From assembly GCF_015206815.1 (NCBI RefSeq), contig NZ_JADEXZ010000045.1:1-50182 (forward strand): a stretch of DNA of 50,182 nt, read 5' to 3'. This document shows, piece by piece, positions 1 through 7,054 of the stretch. This stretch comes from Fortiea sp. LEGE XX443 (GTDB lineage: Bacteria > Cyanobacteriota > Cyanobacteriia > Cyanobacteriales > Nostocaceae). The first letter of the stretch is position 1; every line of letters starts with the position of its first letter. The position numbers and the translations under genes are program-made. Below the pieces are notes generated by a model, which was not told the DNA's origin, made no database searches, and was given only the letters and a program-made list of their open reading frames with translations.

Positions 1-93
1 CGATTAGTTCGAGATTATGAGTTATTGCCCGAAACATCGGAGACGTTTATTTACCTTGCCATGATCCGGATCATGGTGAGGCGATTGGCATAA
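1..93 (+). mobile_element. IS5-family transposase, 3' end (partial)
   Basis: An open frame enters from the left edge and stops at 91-93. Its 30 residues end in a stretch containing DYELLPETSE and MIRIMVRRLA, which is the typical C-terminus of IS5-group (DDE) transposases of cyanobacteria. Only the tail is in the window, so activity cannot be judged. The element seems to extend to about 125, where the terminal sequence (reverse complement GAGGGTGTTTGAAAAG) meets the cut toxin gene. The left end and target duplication lie outside the window. Confidence 0.85.
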
Positions 94-125
94 AATTTCA
101 CCACTCAAAACTTTTCAAACACCCT
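94..125. repeat. Probable right terminal inverted repeat of the IS
   Basis: Non-coding sequence follows the transposase stop and ends in CAAACACCCTC at about 115-125. Immediately after it the toxin reading frame on the minus strand becomes recognisable. A short non-coding tail ending in an IR is usual for IS5 elements. The partner repeat is outside the window, so the exact boundary (about 125 or 126) is inferred. Confidence 0.55.
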
Positions 126-173
126 CTTAAGGACAGCAGAGACTAAAACATTCGTGTCAATAACAACTTTCAT
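105..173 (-). pseudogene. PIN-domain toxin, 5' fragment cut by the IS
   Basis: Reading leftward from ATG at 173-171, the first 16 codons give MKVVIDTNVLVSAVLK. This is the first strand of a PIN-family ribonuclease toxin with its first metal-binding aspartate (D6, in the DTN motif). After codon 16 the frame runs into IS sequence and stops at 105-107, so the other acidic residues of the active site are lost. The start overlaps the antitoxin stop as ATGA, the coupling expected of a toxin-antitoxin pair. The toxin is almost certainly inactive here. Whether the rest of the gene survives beyond the left edge cannot be seen. Confidence 0.8.
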
Positions 174-409
174 TCTCCTTGTCGGTAAGCTTCAATCTCT
201 GCTTTTATTTCTGCTGATGTGATATCTTGTACTCCAGGTAGCGACTGTGTTTTATCAAATAAATCTCTCAGTTTTTTACTAATGGATGCTCTAGGATTCT
301 CCTCTGCTAAGATAATTATCTCTACTCGCTGCCCTGGTTGAAAAGGTAAGTCCGACAATATTACTTGCTTTGGATCTGTAATGGTGATGTATTTTTTGTA
401 AGCGTTCAT
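170..409 (-). CDS. Antitoxin of a PIN-type toxin-antitoxin pair
   Basis: This 79-residue protein starts at ATG 409-407. Its N-terminal part (about 1-35) has the ITI.DPKQVILSDLPF.PGQ.VEI pattern of small cyanobacterial antitoxins encoded just upstream of PIN toxins, probably a beta-rich DNA-binding fold. The charged C-terminal half (about 45-79) would wrap around the toxin. Its TGA overlaps the toxin ATG by four bases, which indicates translational coupling. Since the toxin is cut by the IS, this antitoxin now appears to be an orphan; it could still repress its own promoter or neutralise related toxins elsewhere. The assignment rests on the pattern and the neighbour, not on a search. Confidence 0.7.
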   Translation of the reverse strand: MNAYKKYITITDPKQVILSDLPFQPGQRVEIIILAEENPRASISKKLRDLFDKTQSLPGVQDITSAEIKAEIEAYRQGE

Positions 410-600
410 AATTCCTTACTGAGTAAAACTTCCAAGCGGTTTATTGTCCTCATCTTAATATTAGTTCAAGCTCCGTCAACCCAGTCATCACCATTGCCAG
501 TATTGATATAACGCTTATCCAGCAACGGTTACAGTCCTAGTGTAACTTTCTGTACTGTTGCTGATTCACCTCTGTGTATTAAAAAAAGAATTCTCTTTAA

Positions 601-802
601 TTAGCTCAAGGCTCAAACTACTCTATACAACGCATTTCTGTAGTTGGAACTACTGGTTCAGGTAAGACAACTTTGTCGCGGCAAATATCCCAACGCCTCG
701 CTACCCCATGTGGAACTAGACTATCTACACTGGGAACCTAATTGGGTAGAAGTACCGAATGATGTGATGCGCGATCGCACTTCTGCGTTATTGTACAGCT
801 AG
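601..802 (+). pseudogene. P-loop nucleotide kinase-like gene, frameshifted remnant
   Basis: From 601 one frame reads ...QRISVVGTTGSGKTTLSRQ, a Walker A motif at 646-672 like that of adenylate/shikimate-kinase-like (FlaR type) proteins. Near 700-707 the homology jumps to another frame that reads HVELDYLHWEPNWVEVPND, the next conserved block of the same family, and stops at 800-802. There is no good start codon, and about two thirds of the usual length (170-190 residues) is missing. This is a decayed gene. The flanking stretches 410-600 and 803-1068 contain HIP1 sites but no gene I can support. Confidence 0.75.
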
Positions 803-1068
803 GCGCGATCGCATTTATTCTAAAACTCTATAATTATGTTCGGTTAAATGTTTATTACGCGTTCGGGTGATCGCAATATTTGTATTGTGTGGTGGTAAAT
901 TTCTGTAGGTGATCGTCGCGCTCTCTGCTTCTGCGATCGCTTTTAATTGTTGTTGTGACTAAAACTCTAACCTAGAAAATGAATTGGGGTTAAACTTTAT
1001 TTTATACAGTAGTTGGTTTTGTTTGAATCATACACTTATGTAGTTAGAAGGACTTGAAAGCGATTCTA

Positions 1069-1254
1069 CTAGTTGTGTCTTTTCAATTCCTGTATCAACA
1101 ATTGACACTGTTTACTAGCTTCTCTAGCTTGCCGCATAAGGGTTTTACTTTGTTCGCGGTTAGTTCTGCTAACCTCAACAGCTTGCTGACTGAAATGCGC
1201 GGCTTGCTTGCCCAACTCACGAATACGTGTCTTTAACTGTTCGATGGTTTTCAT
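1069..1254 (-). CDS. Small coiled-coil hypothetical protein
   Basis: This 61-residue protein has no family I recognise. It is charged and helix-forming almost throughout (MKTIEQLKTRIRELGKQAAH, then Q/E/R/K-rich heptads), with no membrane segment, consistent with a coiled coil. Its ATG (1254-1252) overlaps the stop of the upstream gene as ATGA, so the two are translationally coupled and probably act together. A similarly long frame on the opposite strand is the weaker candidate, since it has no ribosome binding site or partner. Confidence 0.55.
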   Translation of the reverse strand: MKTIEQLKTRIRELGKQAAHFSQQAVEVSRTNREQSKTLMRQAREASKQCQLLIQELKRHN

Positions 1255-1451
1255 TCTCCCTCCAGTTCAGAAATCAAAATTTCAATGTTTTCAGCTTCTT
1301 CATAAATTTTATCTGCCCTACTTTGAAGTAGACTAGCGTCATCAAAATCATCGTTTTGAAGGGCTTGATCAGCAGCTAGATACAATTGTGCAGCAATCTC
1401 CTGTAGTTGAGCGTATACACCTGACAGAATGTTGAATGTTTCTTGTTTCAT
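1251..1451 (-). CDS. Small acidic helical hypothetical protein
   Basis: This 66-residue acidic protein is predicted to be all-helical, with the composition of a helical hairpin (ADQALQNDDFDDASLLQSRA is one conserved-looking stretch). I do not recognise a family. A strong ribosome binding site (AAGGA, about five bases before the ATG at 1451-1449) supports expression. It is the first gene of a two-gene unit overlapping the next by ATGA. Size and coupling resemble toxin-antitoxin or small regulatory pairs, but no toxin motif is visible, so that reading is only a guess. Confidence 0.6.
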   Translation of the reverse strand: MKQETFNILSGVYAQLQEIAAQLYLAADQALQNDDFDDASLLQSRADKIYEEAENIEILISELEGE

Positions 1452-1697
1452 TTTTCCTTCGGAGGCGATCGCTGGGTTGTAGATGGTAATTACAGCACAG
1501 TATCAGGTGCTATTCCAAGAATTTAATTATCCCCATCTAATTTTTTAGACATCTGCGTCTTGTCGCCACACATCCCTCTCTGCTGCTAAAGATTAGCTTC
1601 TATAATTATAAAATACGGCAAATCTATCGATATTTAGTTGTATTATTTAATTTTTTGATGTTAGAATTCTACCTGTAGTTAATCCTTCTAGGGGTAG

Positions 1698-2297
1698 ATG
1701 AGTAACCAAAATCGACACTCAGGCTACAATTGGGTGCAATCTCATAATCCGGCAAACTTAGATTTGAAATTGCAACAACAGCTACAAAAAGAGCCAACAT
1801 TCTATTATTTTGCCTATGGCTCTTGTATGTGTCCGGTAGATTTAAAGCGATCGCTTGGTGAAAACACTCACCCTTACGTCGTTGCACCAGGAGTATTAAA
1901 AGGATATAGTCTGGGATTTTACCTCTATTCCTCCACTCGAAAATGTGGTGTTTTGGATGTAGTGAAAGACCCTAACGCCAGCGTGAAAGGCGTACTTTAT
2001 CAGCTACCTTGGCGACTGAGTGAATATTTAGATAAACGTGAAGGTGTTAGTCAAGGACTATATCAGCACGAAACAGTAGAAATTCACAGCCATAATTCCA
2101 TATATAAAGATGTTCGTACCTATGTAGCAGTGAGCAAACTAGCAGAAGAAATCGCACCTAACGACTGGTATTTTAACGTAGTCCTGCGGGGTGCAATTAC
2201 TTGTGGTTTACCTGAGGAATATTGCTGGCATTTGTTTAATCATATGTATCAGTTACAACAGTGCCATCAAGCACAACCCATCAGGCGATCGGCTTAG
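1698..2297 (+). CDS. Gamma-glutamylcyclotransferase-like protein
   Basis: This 199-residue cytosolic protein belongs to the GGCT/AIG2 fold. Such enzymes cyclise the gamma-glutamyl group of glutathione or gamma-glutamyl amines to 5-oxoproline. The signature FAYGS lies at residues 38-42 and forms the substrate-binding loop; E115 in DKREG is at the position expected for the catalytic acid. The first 30 residues are an extension before the domain. AGGGG three to four bases before the ATG supports the start. It stands alone, 130 bases before rpsO. The exact substrate cannot be read from sequence. A second, shorter member of the fold is at 16273-16749. Confidence 0.85.
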   Translation: MSNQNRHSGYNWVQSHNPANLDLKLQQQLQKEPTFYYFAYGSCMCPVDLKRSLGENTHPYVVAPGVLKGYSLGFYLYSSTRKCGVLDVVKDPNASVKGVLYQLPWRLSEYLDKREGVSQGLYQHETVEIHSHNSIYKDVRTYVAVSKLAEEIAPNDWYFNVVLRGAITCGLPEEYCWHLFNHMYQLQQCHQAQPIRRSA

Positions 2298-2379
2298 TTG
2301 AAAGATAATAATTTAGCAAAAATACTCATGATTAATAATCACTTCCATCTGATTCCAGATACAACTTATATGGCTGTGA

Positions 2380-2385
2380 TATTAT
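2380..2385 (+). promoter_or_regulatory. Possible -10 element for rpsO
   Basis: TATTAT preceded by TGTGA resembles an extended -10 box, about 47 bases before the rpsO start. No good -35 is visible at the usual distance. This is a guess from one hexamer. Confidence 0.25.
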
Positions 2386-2431
2386 GGGAGACTGCTGCAT
2401 ATATTTAGAAAAAATAGAAATTTAATTGATC

Positions 2432-2701
2432 ATGGCTCTGACGCAACAGCACAAACAAGAAATAATTTCCAATTTCCAAGTTCACGAAACCGACACTGGT
2501 TCCGTTGATGTCCAAATTGCCATGCTGACTGAGCGCATTAACCGCCTCAGCCAACACCTCCAAGCAAATAAAAAAGACCACTCTTCTCGGCGTGGTTTGT
2601 TGAAGCTAATTGGTCATCGTAAGCGCCTGCTTGCTTATCTCCTACAGGAAAGCCGGGAAAAGTATCAAGCGTTGATTGCTCGCCTTGGTATTCGTGGATA
2701 G
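2432..2701 (+). CDS. rpsO: 30S ribosomal protein S15
   Basis: This 89-residue protein matches bacterial S15 in length and over its whole sequence. The N-terminal TGS.DVQIA.LTERI and the C-terminal [19 protein letters not shown] are the hallmark blocks that contact 16S rRNA helices 20-22. S15 is a primary binder that organises the central domain of the small subunit. I start at ATG 2432 ([10 protein letters not shown]), which gives the standard length; a TTG two codons earlier is less likely. The gene for a PAM68-like protein follows after 12 bases and is probably cotranscribed. Confidence 0.97.
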   Translation: MALTQQHKQEIISNFQVHETDTGSVDVQIAMLTERINRLSQHLQANKKDHSSRRGLLKLIGHRKRLLAYLLQESREKYQALIARLGIRG

Positions 2702-2713
2702 GGATTACTGCTT

Positions 2714-3181
2714 ATGTCTGCTGAAGAATCTGAACGTAGTCGCTTGCCTTTTGAACCGAGCAAAAAGCGTCAAAAACCTTTAAAAGCTCAAAAAACGCCG
2801 ACGAAATCCAATCCCCCAGAAAAATCAGCCAGCCAGCAGCCGCCATACACTAAAGAAGAGATGGCTATTCCCCCAGTGGTTAGTCAGCGGATGATTCGGC
2901 GGGTAGCAATATTTTGCGGTGTTCCCACAGCCTTGGGAATTACTACATTAGTAGTTAGCTATCTGCTGGCTACCCAAGCCCATATCCAATTAGCTCCCAT
3001 TGCCGTATTACTGGTAAATATGGGGTTATTTGGTTTAGGGGTAGTAGGCATTACTTACGGTGTTCTTTCAGCTTCTTGGGATGAAGAACGAGCCGGAGGC
3101 TTACTAGGGTTAAGCGAGCTTACCACCAATTGGGGTCGCATGGTAGAGGTGTGGCGCGAAACTCAGCAAAAGAACGGTTGA
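2714..3181 (+). CDS. PAM68-family photosystem II assembly protein
   Basis: This 155-residue protein has a basic, proline-rich N-terminal arm (1-60) and two membrane helices (about 65-86 and 94-116), followed by the conserved SWDEERAG.LLG stretch of the PAM68 (DUF3464) family. Plant and cyanobacterial PAM68 proteins reside in the thylakoid membrane and assist early photosystem II assembly and chlorophyll insertion into CP47. Placement just behind rpsO is common in cyanobacteria and suggests an operon. Length and architecture fit the family. Function is from the family; nothing here is unusual. Confidence 0.87.
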   Translation: MSAEESERSRLPFEPSKKRQKPLKAQKTPTKSNPPEKSASQQPPYTKEEMAIPPVVSQRMIRRVAIFCGVPTALGITTLVVSYLLATQAHIQLAPIAVLLVNMGLFGLGVVGITYGVLSASWDEERAGGLLGLSELTTNWGRMVEVWRETQQKNG

Positions 3182-3234
3182 TAATTAGCACTCAGGTATT
3201 CAGGTAACTCCAGTATTGCGAAATTTTCTAGTAC

Positions 3235-3265
3235 ATGTTGAAGTTAGGTTATGTAACTTCAACAT
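3235..3265. terminator. Hairpin after the rpsO-PAM68 unit
   Basis: ATGTTGAAGTTA at 3235-3246 pairs with TAACTTCAACAT at 3254-3265, a perfect 12-bp stem with a 7-base loop, 54 bases after the PAM68 stop. No U-tract follows directly, so termination is plausible but not certain. Confidence 0.45.
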
Positions 3266-3455
3266 TGCTAATATAAAAAATATAGTATCTAATCAAACGC
3301 AGTATTCAACAGCCAAATCGCCGGGCGCTTTATTTTTTCACTCTTATAAATGTTAGTTTTTAATCATTGAAAATTACGCTCAATAATTAGAAGTATTAAA
3401 ATACAGTCAGGCTTACTCGTTTAATATTTCACTCAACTCATCAGGGAATTATAAA

Positions 3456-4514
3456 ATGATTTTAGTCATGAAGATTGGTTCCCCAGAGGCGGAAATCAAC
3501 CGCATTGACGAGGAACTAACTAACTGGGGACTGACACCAGAAAAAATTATCGGTAAACACAAAGTAGTTATCGGCTTAGTCGGTGAGACTGTCGATTTAG
3601 ATCCCCTCCAAATTCAAGAAATTAGCCCGTGGATTGAGCAAGTATTACGGGTAGAACAGCCTTACAAACGAGCTAGTCGCCAATTTCGTCACGGCGAAGC
3701 TTCGGAAGTGATAGTGAATACGCCTGATGGTGCAGTCATATTTGGCGAAAACCAGCCTCTAGTTGTTGTAGCTGGCCCCTGCTCTGTAGAAAATGAAGAA
3801 ATGATTGTCGAAACAGCACAGCGCGTCAAGGCTGCGGGTGCTAAGTTTTTGCGCGGTGGTGCATACAAACCCCGGACTTCACCCTACGCTTTTCAAGGAC
3901 ACGGCGAGAGTGCTTTGGATTTACTCGCCAAGGCTCGAGAAGTCAGCGGGTTGGGTGTAATTACAGAAGTGATGGATGCGGCTGAACTGGAGAAAATTGC
4001 CGAAGTTGCAGATGTCATTCAGGTGGGTGCGAGAAATATGCAAAACTTCTCGCTGCTGAAAAAAGTAGGCGCGCAACCAAAGCCGGTGCTTTTGAAACGG
4101 GGAATGTCGTCCACCATTGAAGAGTGGTTAATGGCGGCTGAGTATATTTTGGCGGCGGGAAATTCCAGTGTGATTTTATGTGAGCGCGGAATTCGGACTT
4201 TTGATCGCCAGTACACACGCAATACTCTAGATTTATCGGTAGTGCCAGTATTGCGGAAGCTGACACATCTGCCAATTATGATTGATCCAAGTCATGGCGT
4301 AGGCTGGGCGGAATTTGTACCGGCGATGGCGATCGCGGCTGTTGCTTGTGGTAGTGATTCTCTGATGATTGAGGTTCACCCCAACCCCAAAAAAGCCCTC
4401 TCTGACGGGCCGCAATCTTTGACACCAGAGCGTTTTGACCAGTTAATGCAAGAGTTATCTGTAGTGGGTAAAGCTGTGGGACGTTGGCCGCAAACAGTAG
4501 CGGCTTTAGTTTGA
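3456..4514 (+). CDS. aroF: 3-deoxy-7-phosphoheptulonate (DAHP) synthase
   Basis: This 352-residue enzyme condenses phosphoenolpyruvate and erythrose 4-phosphate, the first step of the shikimate pathway. It is of the short type I-beta class found in Thermotoga and many cyanobacteria: an N-terminal ferredoxin-like regulatory domain (about 1-70), then the TIM barrel. Visible motifs are GPCSVEN from residue 107, RGGAYKPRTSPYAFQG, KRGMSST, ILCERGIRTF, DPSHGVG and EVHPNP, which cover the metal ligands and both substrates. The first domain suggests feedback control by an aromatic amino acid. The gene seems monocistronic. The symbol follows common cyanobacterial usage. Confidence 0.95.
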   Translation: MILVMKIGSPEAEINRIDEELTNWGLTPEKIIGKHKVVIGLVGETVDLDPLQIQEISPWIEQVLRVEQPYKRASRQFRHGEASEVIVNTPDGAVIFGENQPLVVVAGPCSVENEEMIVETAQRVKAAGAKFLRGGAYKPRTSPYAFQGHGESALDLLAKAREVSGLGVITEVMDAAELEKIAEVADVIQVGARNMQNFSLLKKVGAQPKPVLLKRGMSSTIEEWLMAAEYILAAGNSSVILCERGIRTFDRQYTRNTLDLSVVPVLRKLTHLPIMIDPSHGVGWAEFVPAMAIAAVACGSDSLMIEVHPNPKKALSDGPQSLTPERFDQLMQELSVVGKAVGRWPQTVAALV

Positions 4515-4552
4515 GGGAAAATCGCTAAGGAAATCGAGTTTTGTAGAGTTTT

Positions 4553-4582
4553 GTAGGGTGGGCATTGTAATGCCCACCCTAC
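4553..4582. terminator. Palindrome between convergent genes (GTGGGCATT type)
   Basis: GTAGGGTGGGCATT at 4553-4566 and AATGCCCACCCTAC at 4569-4582 form a perfect 14-bp inverted repeat between the convergent aroF and pentapeptide genes, so it can act as a bidirectional terminator. A sibling with the same core lies at 49520-49540 after ndhH, which indicates a dispersed repeat reused at gene ends. Confidence 0.6.
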
Positions 4583-4601
4583 CCTATTTATTTCTATAGC
4601 T

Positions 4602-5096
4602 TTACCTACATCCTAAAGATTCGCGTGTATCCACACCAGTTTTAGAATTTACACCAGCAGCTTTAGCACAGAGTTTTTTCACCTGTGTCCCATCTAACAC
4701 TGCATTGGTAAAATCTGCACCTGTGATTTCAACATTATCAAAAATAGATCGCAGCATCATCGCATCTGTCAAAACTGCGTCGCTTAAATCAGCATTTTTG
4801 AACTTGGCTAGATAAGCTATACCATTGCTAAAATCTACACCGTGCAGATTGACACCTTCGAGGACAGTACCATTAAACACACCTCCACGTAAGTCAGCAT
4901 TGCTAAAGTTAGCATTCTCTAAATCAAGATTGGTAAACTCACTCCCAACTAAACTTTGACCAGAAAAATCTTTTCCCTTAACTTCATCCCCCGCAGAACG
5001 GCTAATACTTGAAGAACTAGCTGCTTGTGCAGACAAGGGAAATAAAAATAGAACCATAGCTAAAACAAAACTAGCTAGTATGCGCCAATACTTCAT
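4602..5096 (-). CDS. Exported pentapeptide-repeat protein (probably thylakoid lumen)
   Basis: This 164-residue protein has a classical signal peptide (about 1-25, cleavage after AQA). It is followed by some 12-15 pentapeptide repeats of the A(D/N)LXX type (for example [20 protein letters not shown]), which build a right-handed quadrilateral beta-helix. The C-terminus carries two cysteines and the block [11 protein letters not shown], as in the lumenal TL15-type proteins of plants and cyanobacteria, which may form a disulfide. The molecular role of these proteins is not settled. It converges on aroF with a shared palindrome and diverges from gcvT. Confidence 0.85.
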   Translation of the reverse strand: MKYWRILASFVLAMVLFLFPLSAQAASSSSISRSAGDEVKGKDFSGQSLVGSEFTNLDLENANFSNADLRGGVFNGTVLEGVNLHGVDFSNGIAYLAKFKNADLSDAVLTDAMMLRSIFDNVEITGADFTNAVLDGTQVKKLCAKAAGVNSKTGVDTRESLGCR

Positions 5097-5144
5097 AATG
5101 TATTCTTAACAAATCTCAACATCTCTACCAATAACATTACTAGG

Positions 5145-5184
5145 TTGAAGTCTGAAGGGTGAAGTAAGAAGTATAAAATTTCAG
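5145..5184. repeat. Degenerate copy of the GAAGT/ACTTC repeat family
   Basis: TTGAAG.CTGAAG.GTGAAGT runs are followed by AAAATTTCAG. This resembles the heptanucleotide-based repeat found after gcvT, gcvH, gcvP, hfq and rsmH in this window, but is weaker. Confidence 0.45.
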
Positions 5185-5235
5185 CCTTGACTTAGGATAT
5201 AGATGTTGAAATGCGATCGCAAAGCATAACTACCT

Positions 5236-6351
5236 GTGGCTAATCAAGAAAATATCGACCCGCCTTTGGTGCGAACTCCTTTATATCAACTGGGTGTAGA
5301 ACTCAAAGCTCGATTTACCAGCTTTGGTGGTTGGGAAATGCCTGTGCAGTATAGCGGTATTACCAGCGAACACGAAGCGGTGAGAAATGCTGCTGGAATG
5401 TTTGATATTTCTCATATGGGCAAATTCACTCTGGAAGGGAAAAACGTTATTGACCAACTCCAGGGTTTAGTACCTTCAGACTTGAGTAGGTTACAACCTG
5501 GTCAAGCGCAATATACCGTATTATTAAATCCTCAAGGGGGAATTATTGACGATATTATTGTTTATTATCAAGGGGAAGAAAAAGTGGCGATCGTTGTCAA
5601 TGCAGCGACCACAGCCAAAGATAAAGCATGGCTATTGCAAAACCTCAATTTAGATAATGTAAAATTTCAAGACCTCTCACCCGACAAAGTTTTAATTGCC
5701 CTGCAAGGGCCACAAGCTGTTAAATATCTCCAGCCATTAGTGCAAGCAGACTTGCAACCAGTCAAAGCCTTTGCTCATTTACAAACAACCATCCTCGGTC
5801 AACCTGCCTTCATCGCCCGTACAGGTTACACCGGCGAAGATGGCTTTGAAATCATGTTAGACCCAGAAGTAGGTATAGAACTATGGCATAGTCTCTACAA
5901 CGCTGGTGTTGTTCCCTGTGGGCTTGGTGCAAGAGATACCCTCCGCCTCGAAGCCGCAATGGCACTTTACGGCCAAGATATCGACGATAACACCACACCC
6001 CTAGAAGCAGGTTTAGGGTGGTTAGTTCACCTCGATACCAAAGGTGATTTTATCGGTCGGTCAGTGTTAAAACAGCAAAAAACCAATGGAGTGCAACGCC
6101 GTCTCGTAGGTTTGCAAACCCAAGGGCGTAACATAGCCCGTCATGGCTACCAAGTTCTATCAGCAGGTGAAGTTATCGGAGAAGTTACCAGTGGGACTAT
6201 CTCTCCTACCCTTGGTTATCCCGTCGCCTTAGCCTATGTTCCCACCAAACTAGCAAGCATTGGACAGCAGCTAGAAGTAGAAATTCGCGGTAAAGCTTAC
6301 CCCACAGTTGTAGTCAAACGCCCCTTTTATCGCTCAAAAACTAAAAAATGA
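5236..6351 (+). CDS. gcvT: Aminomethyltransferase, glycine cleavage T protein
   Basis: This 371-residue T protein takes the aminomethyl group from the H protein lipoyl arm, releases ammonia and makes methylene-tetrahydrofolate. Family blocks are clear: TPLY near the start, [40 protein letters not shown], and R-x-E-A at [13 protein letters not shown]. The GTG start ([10 protein letters not shown]) gives the standard length. It is the first of gcvT-gcvH-gcvP, all in one direction, and in cyanobacteria serves photorespiratory glycine breakdown. Its TGA stop (6349-6351) lies inside the first unit of a repeat element. I saw no glycine riboswitch upstream. Confidence 0.96.
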   Translation: MANQENIDPPLVRTPLYQLGVELKARFTSFGGWEMPVQYSGITSEHEAVRNAAGMFDISHMGKFTLEGKNVIDQLQGLVPSDLSRLQPGQAQYTVLLNPQGGIIDDIIVYYQGEEKVAIVVNAATTAKDKAWLLQNLNLDNVKFQDLSPDKVLIALQGPQAVKYLQPLVQADLQPVKAFAHLQTTILGQPAFIARTGYTGEDGFEIMLDPEVGIELWHSLYNAGVVPCGLGARDTLRLEAAMALYGQDIDDNTTPLEAGLGWLVHLDTKGDFIGRSVLKQQKTNGVQRRLVGLQTQGRNIARHGYQVLSAGEVIGEVTSGTISPTLGYPVALAYVPTKLASIGQQLEVEIRGKAYPTVVVKRPFYRSKTKK

Positions 6352-6417
6352 AGTATGAAGGCTGAAATTTCACACTTCATACTTCACACTTCACACTTCA
6401 CACTTTCTACTTCATCC
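6349..6417. repeat. Heptanucleotide tandem repeat (STRR-like) after gcvT
   Basis: Units of TTCACAC/TTCATAC run in 7-base phase from 6369 to about 6417 (seven units, the last degenerate). They are preceded by the inverted arm TGAAGTATGAAG, whose TGA is the gcvT stop codon. It can fold into a hairpin. Tandem heptamers of this kind are typical of heterocystous cyanobacteria. Confidence 0.75.
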
Positions 6418-6538
6418 TTTGCAGTTTTTAAGGAATAATGTGTTGTAAACTACTCAATCTACAGTAAGGATAATGAGCAAAATATGACCAGTATCACTGT
6501 TGGGGTAATAATTTTTGTGATATGGGAGAGTAAGTAAT

Positions 6539-6925
6539 ATGTCTGAATATCCTGATGATTTACGATACCTAGATAGTCATGAATATGTGCGGCTAGATGG
6601 TGAAATTGCTACCATTGGCATTACTCAATTTGCCATCAAAGAATTAGGTGAGATAGTGTTTGTAGACATCCCAGAGATTGGTGCATCTCTTGAAAAGGGT
6701 GATGATTTCGGCACAGTTGAATCAGTAAAAGCAGTAGAATCATTAATGTCACCTGTAACCGGCATAGTGGTAGAACGTAATGATCCTGTGATTGATGATC
6801 CTGAACTAGTGACAGATGACCCCTACGGCGACGGGTGGTTTTTGAAAGTGCGCGTTAATGACCCCAGTGAACTTGAAGATGCCTTGACTGCGGATGAATA
6901 CAGCGCCCTGGTAGAAGGAATGTAG
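6539..6925 (+). CDS. gcvH: Glycine cleavage system H protein
   Basis: This 128-residue lipoyl carrier shuttles the aminomethyl intermediate between the P, T and L proteins. The lipoylated residue is K64 in ESVKAVES, within the lipoyl-domain block running to LMSPVTG. The following [20 protein letters not shown] is the usual C-terminal signature. Length is standard and the ATG start is clear. It lies between gcvT (187 bases upstream) and gcvP (129 bases downstream); both spacers contain repeats. L protein (lipoamide dehydrogenase) is not in the window. Confidence 0.97.
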   Translation: MSEYPDDLRYLDSHEYVRLDGEIATIGITQFAIKELGEIVFVDIPEIGASLEKGDDFGTVESVKAVESLMSPVTGIVVERNDPVIDDPELVTDDPYGDGWFLKVRVNDPSELEDALTADEYSALVEGM

Positions 6926-6978
6926 GAAGTTATGAAGTGTAAAGTATGAAGTGTGAAATCTCAATTTCATACTTCATC
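6926..6978. repeat. Heptanucleotide/inverted repeat after gcvH
   Basis: Directly after the gcvH stop come GAAGTTA, TGAAGTG, TAAAGTA, TGAAGTG in 7-base phase, then the inverted arm TTTCATACTTCATC. It is the same family as after gcvT and can form a hairpin. Confidence 0.7.
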
Positions 6979-7054
6979 TTTTTCTTTTAGTGTCGGCTTG
7001 TTAAAAGTATTTTTTATTGCAAAATATTAAATAGTTGCGTCCGGAGTTCAATTT

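Noticed and set aside
1054-1236. Plus-strand frame opposite the small coiled-coil gene
   Set aside because: The minus-strand pair has a good ribosome binding site and ATGA coupling; this frame has neither and reads as a mirror of helical codons.
5097-5235. Glycine riboswitch before gcvT
   Set aside because: The leader is short, contains a repeat copy, and shows none of the conserved glycine aptamer blocks.
6369-6417. Short direct repeats that could suggest a CRISPR array
   Set aside because: Units are 7 bases with no spacers; this is a tandem heptanucleotide array.
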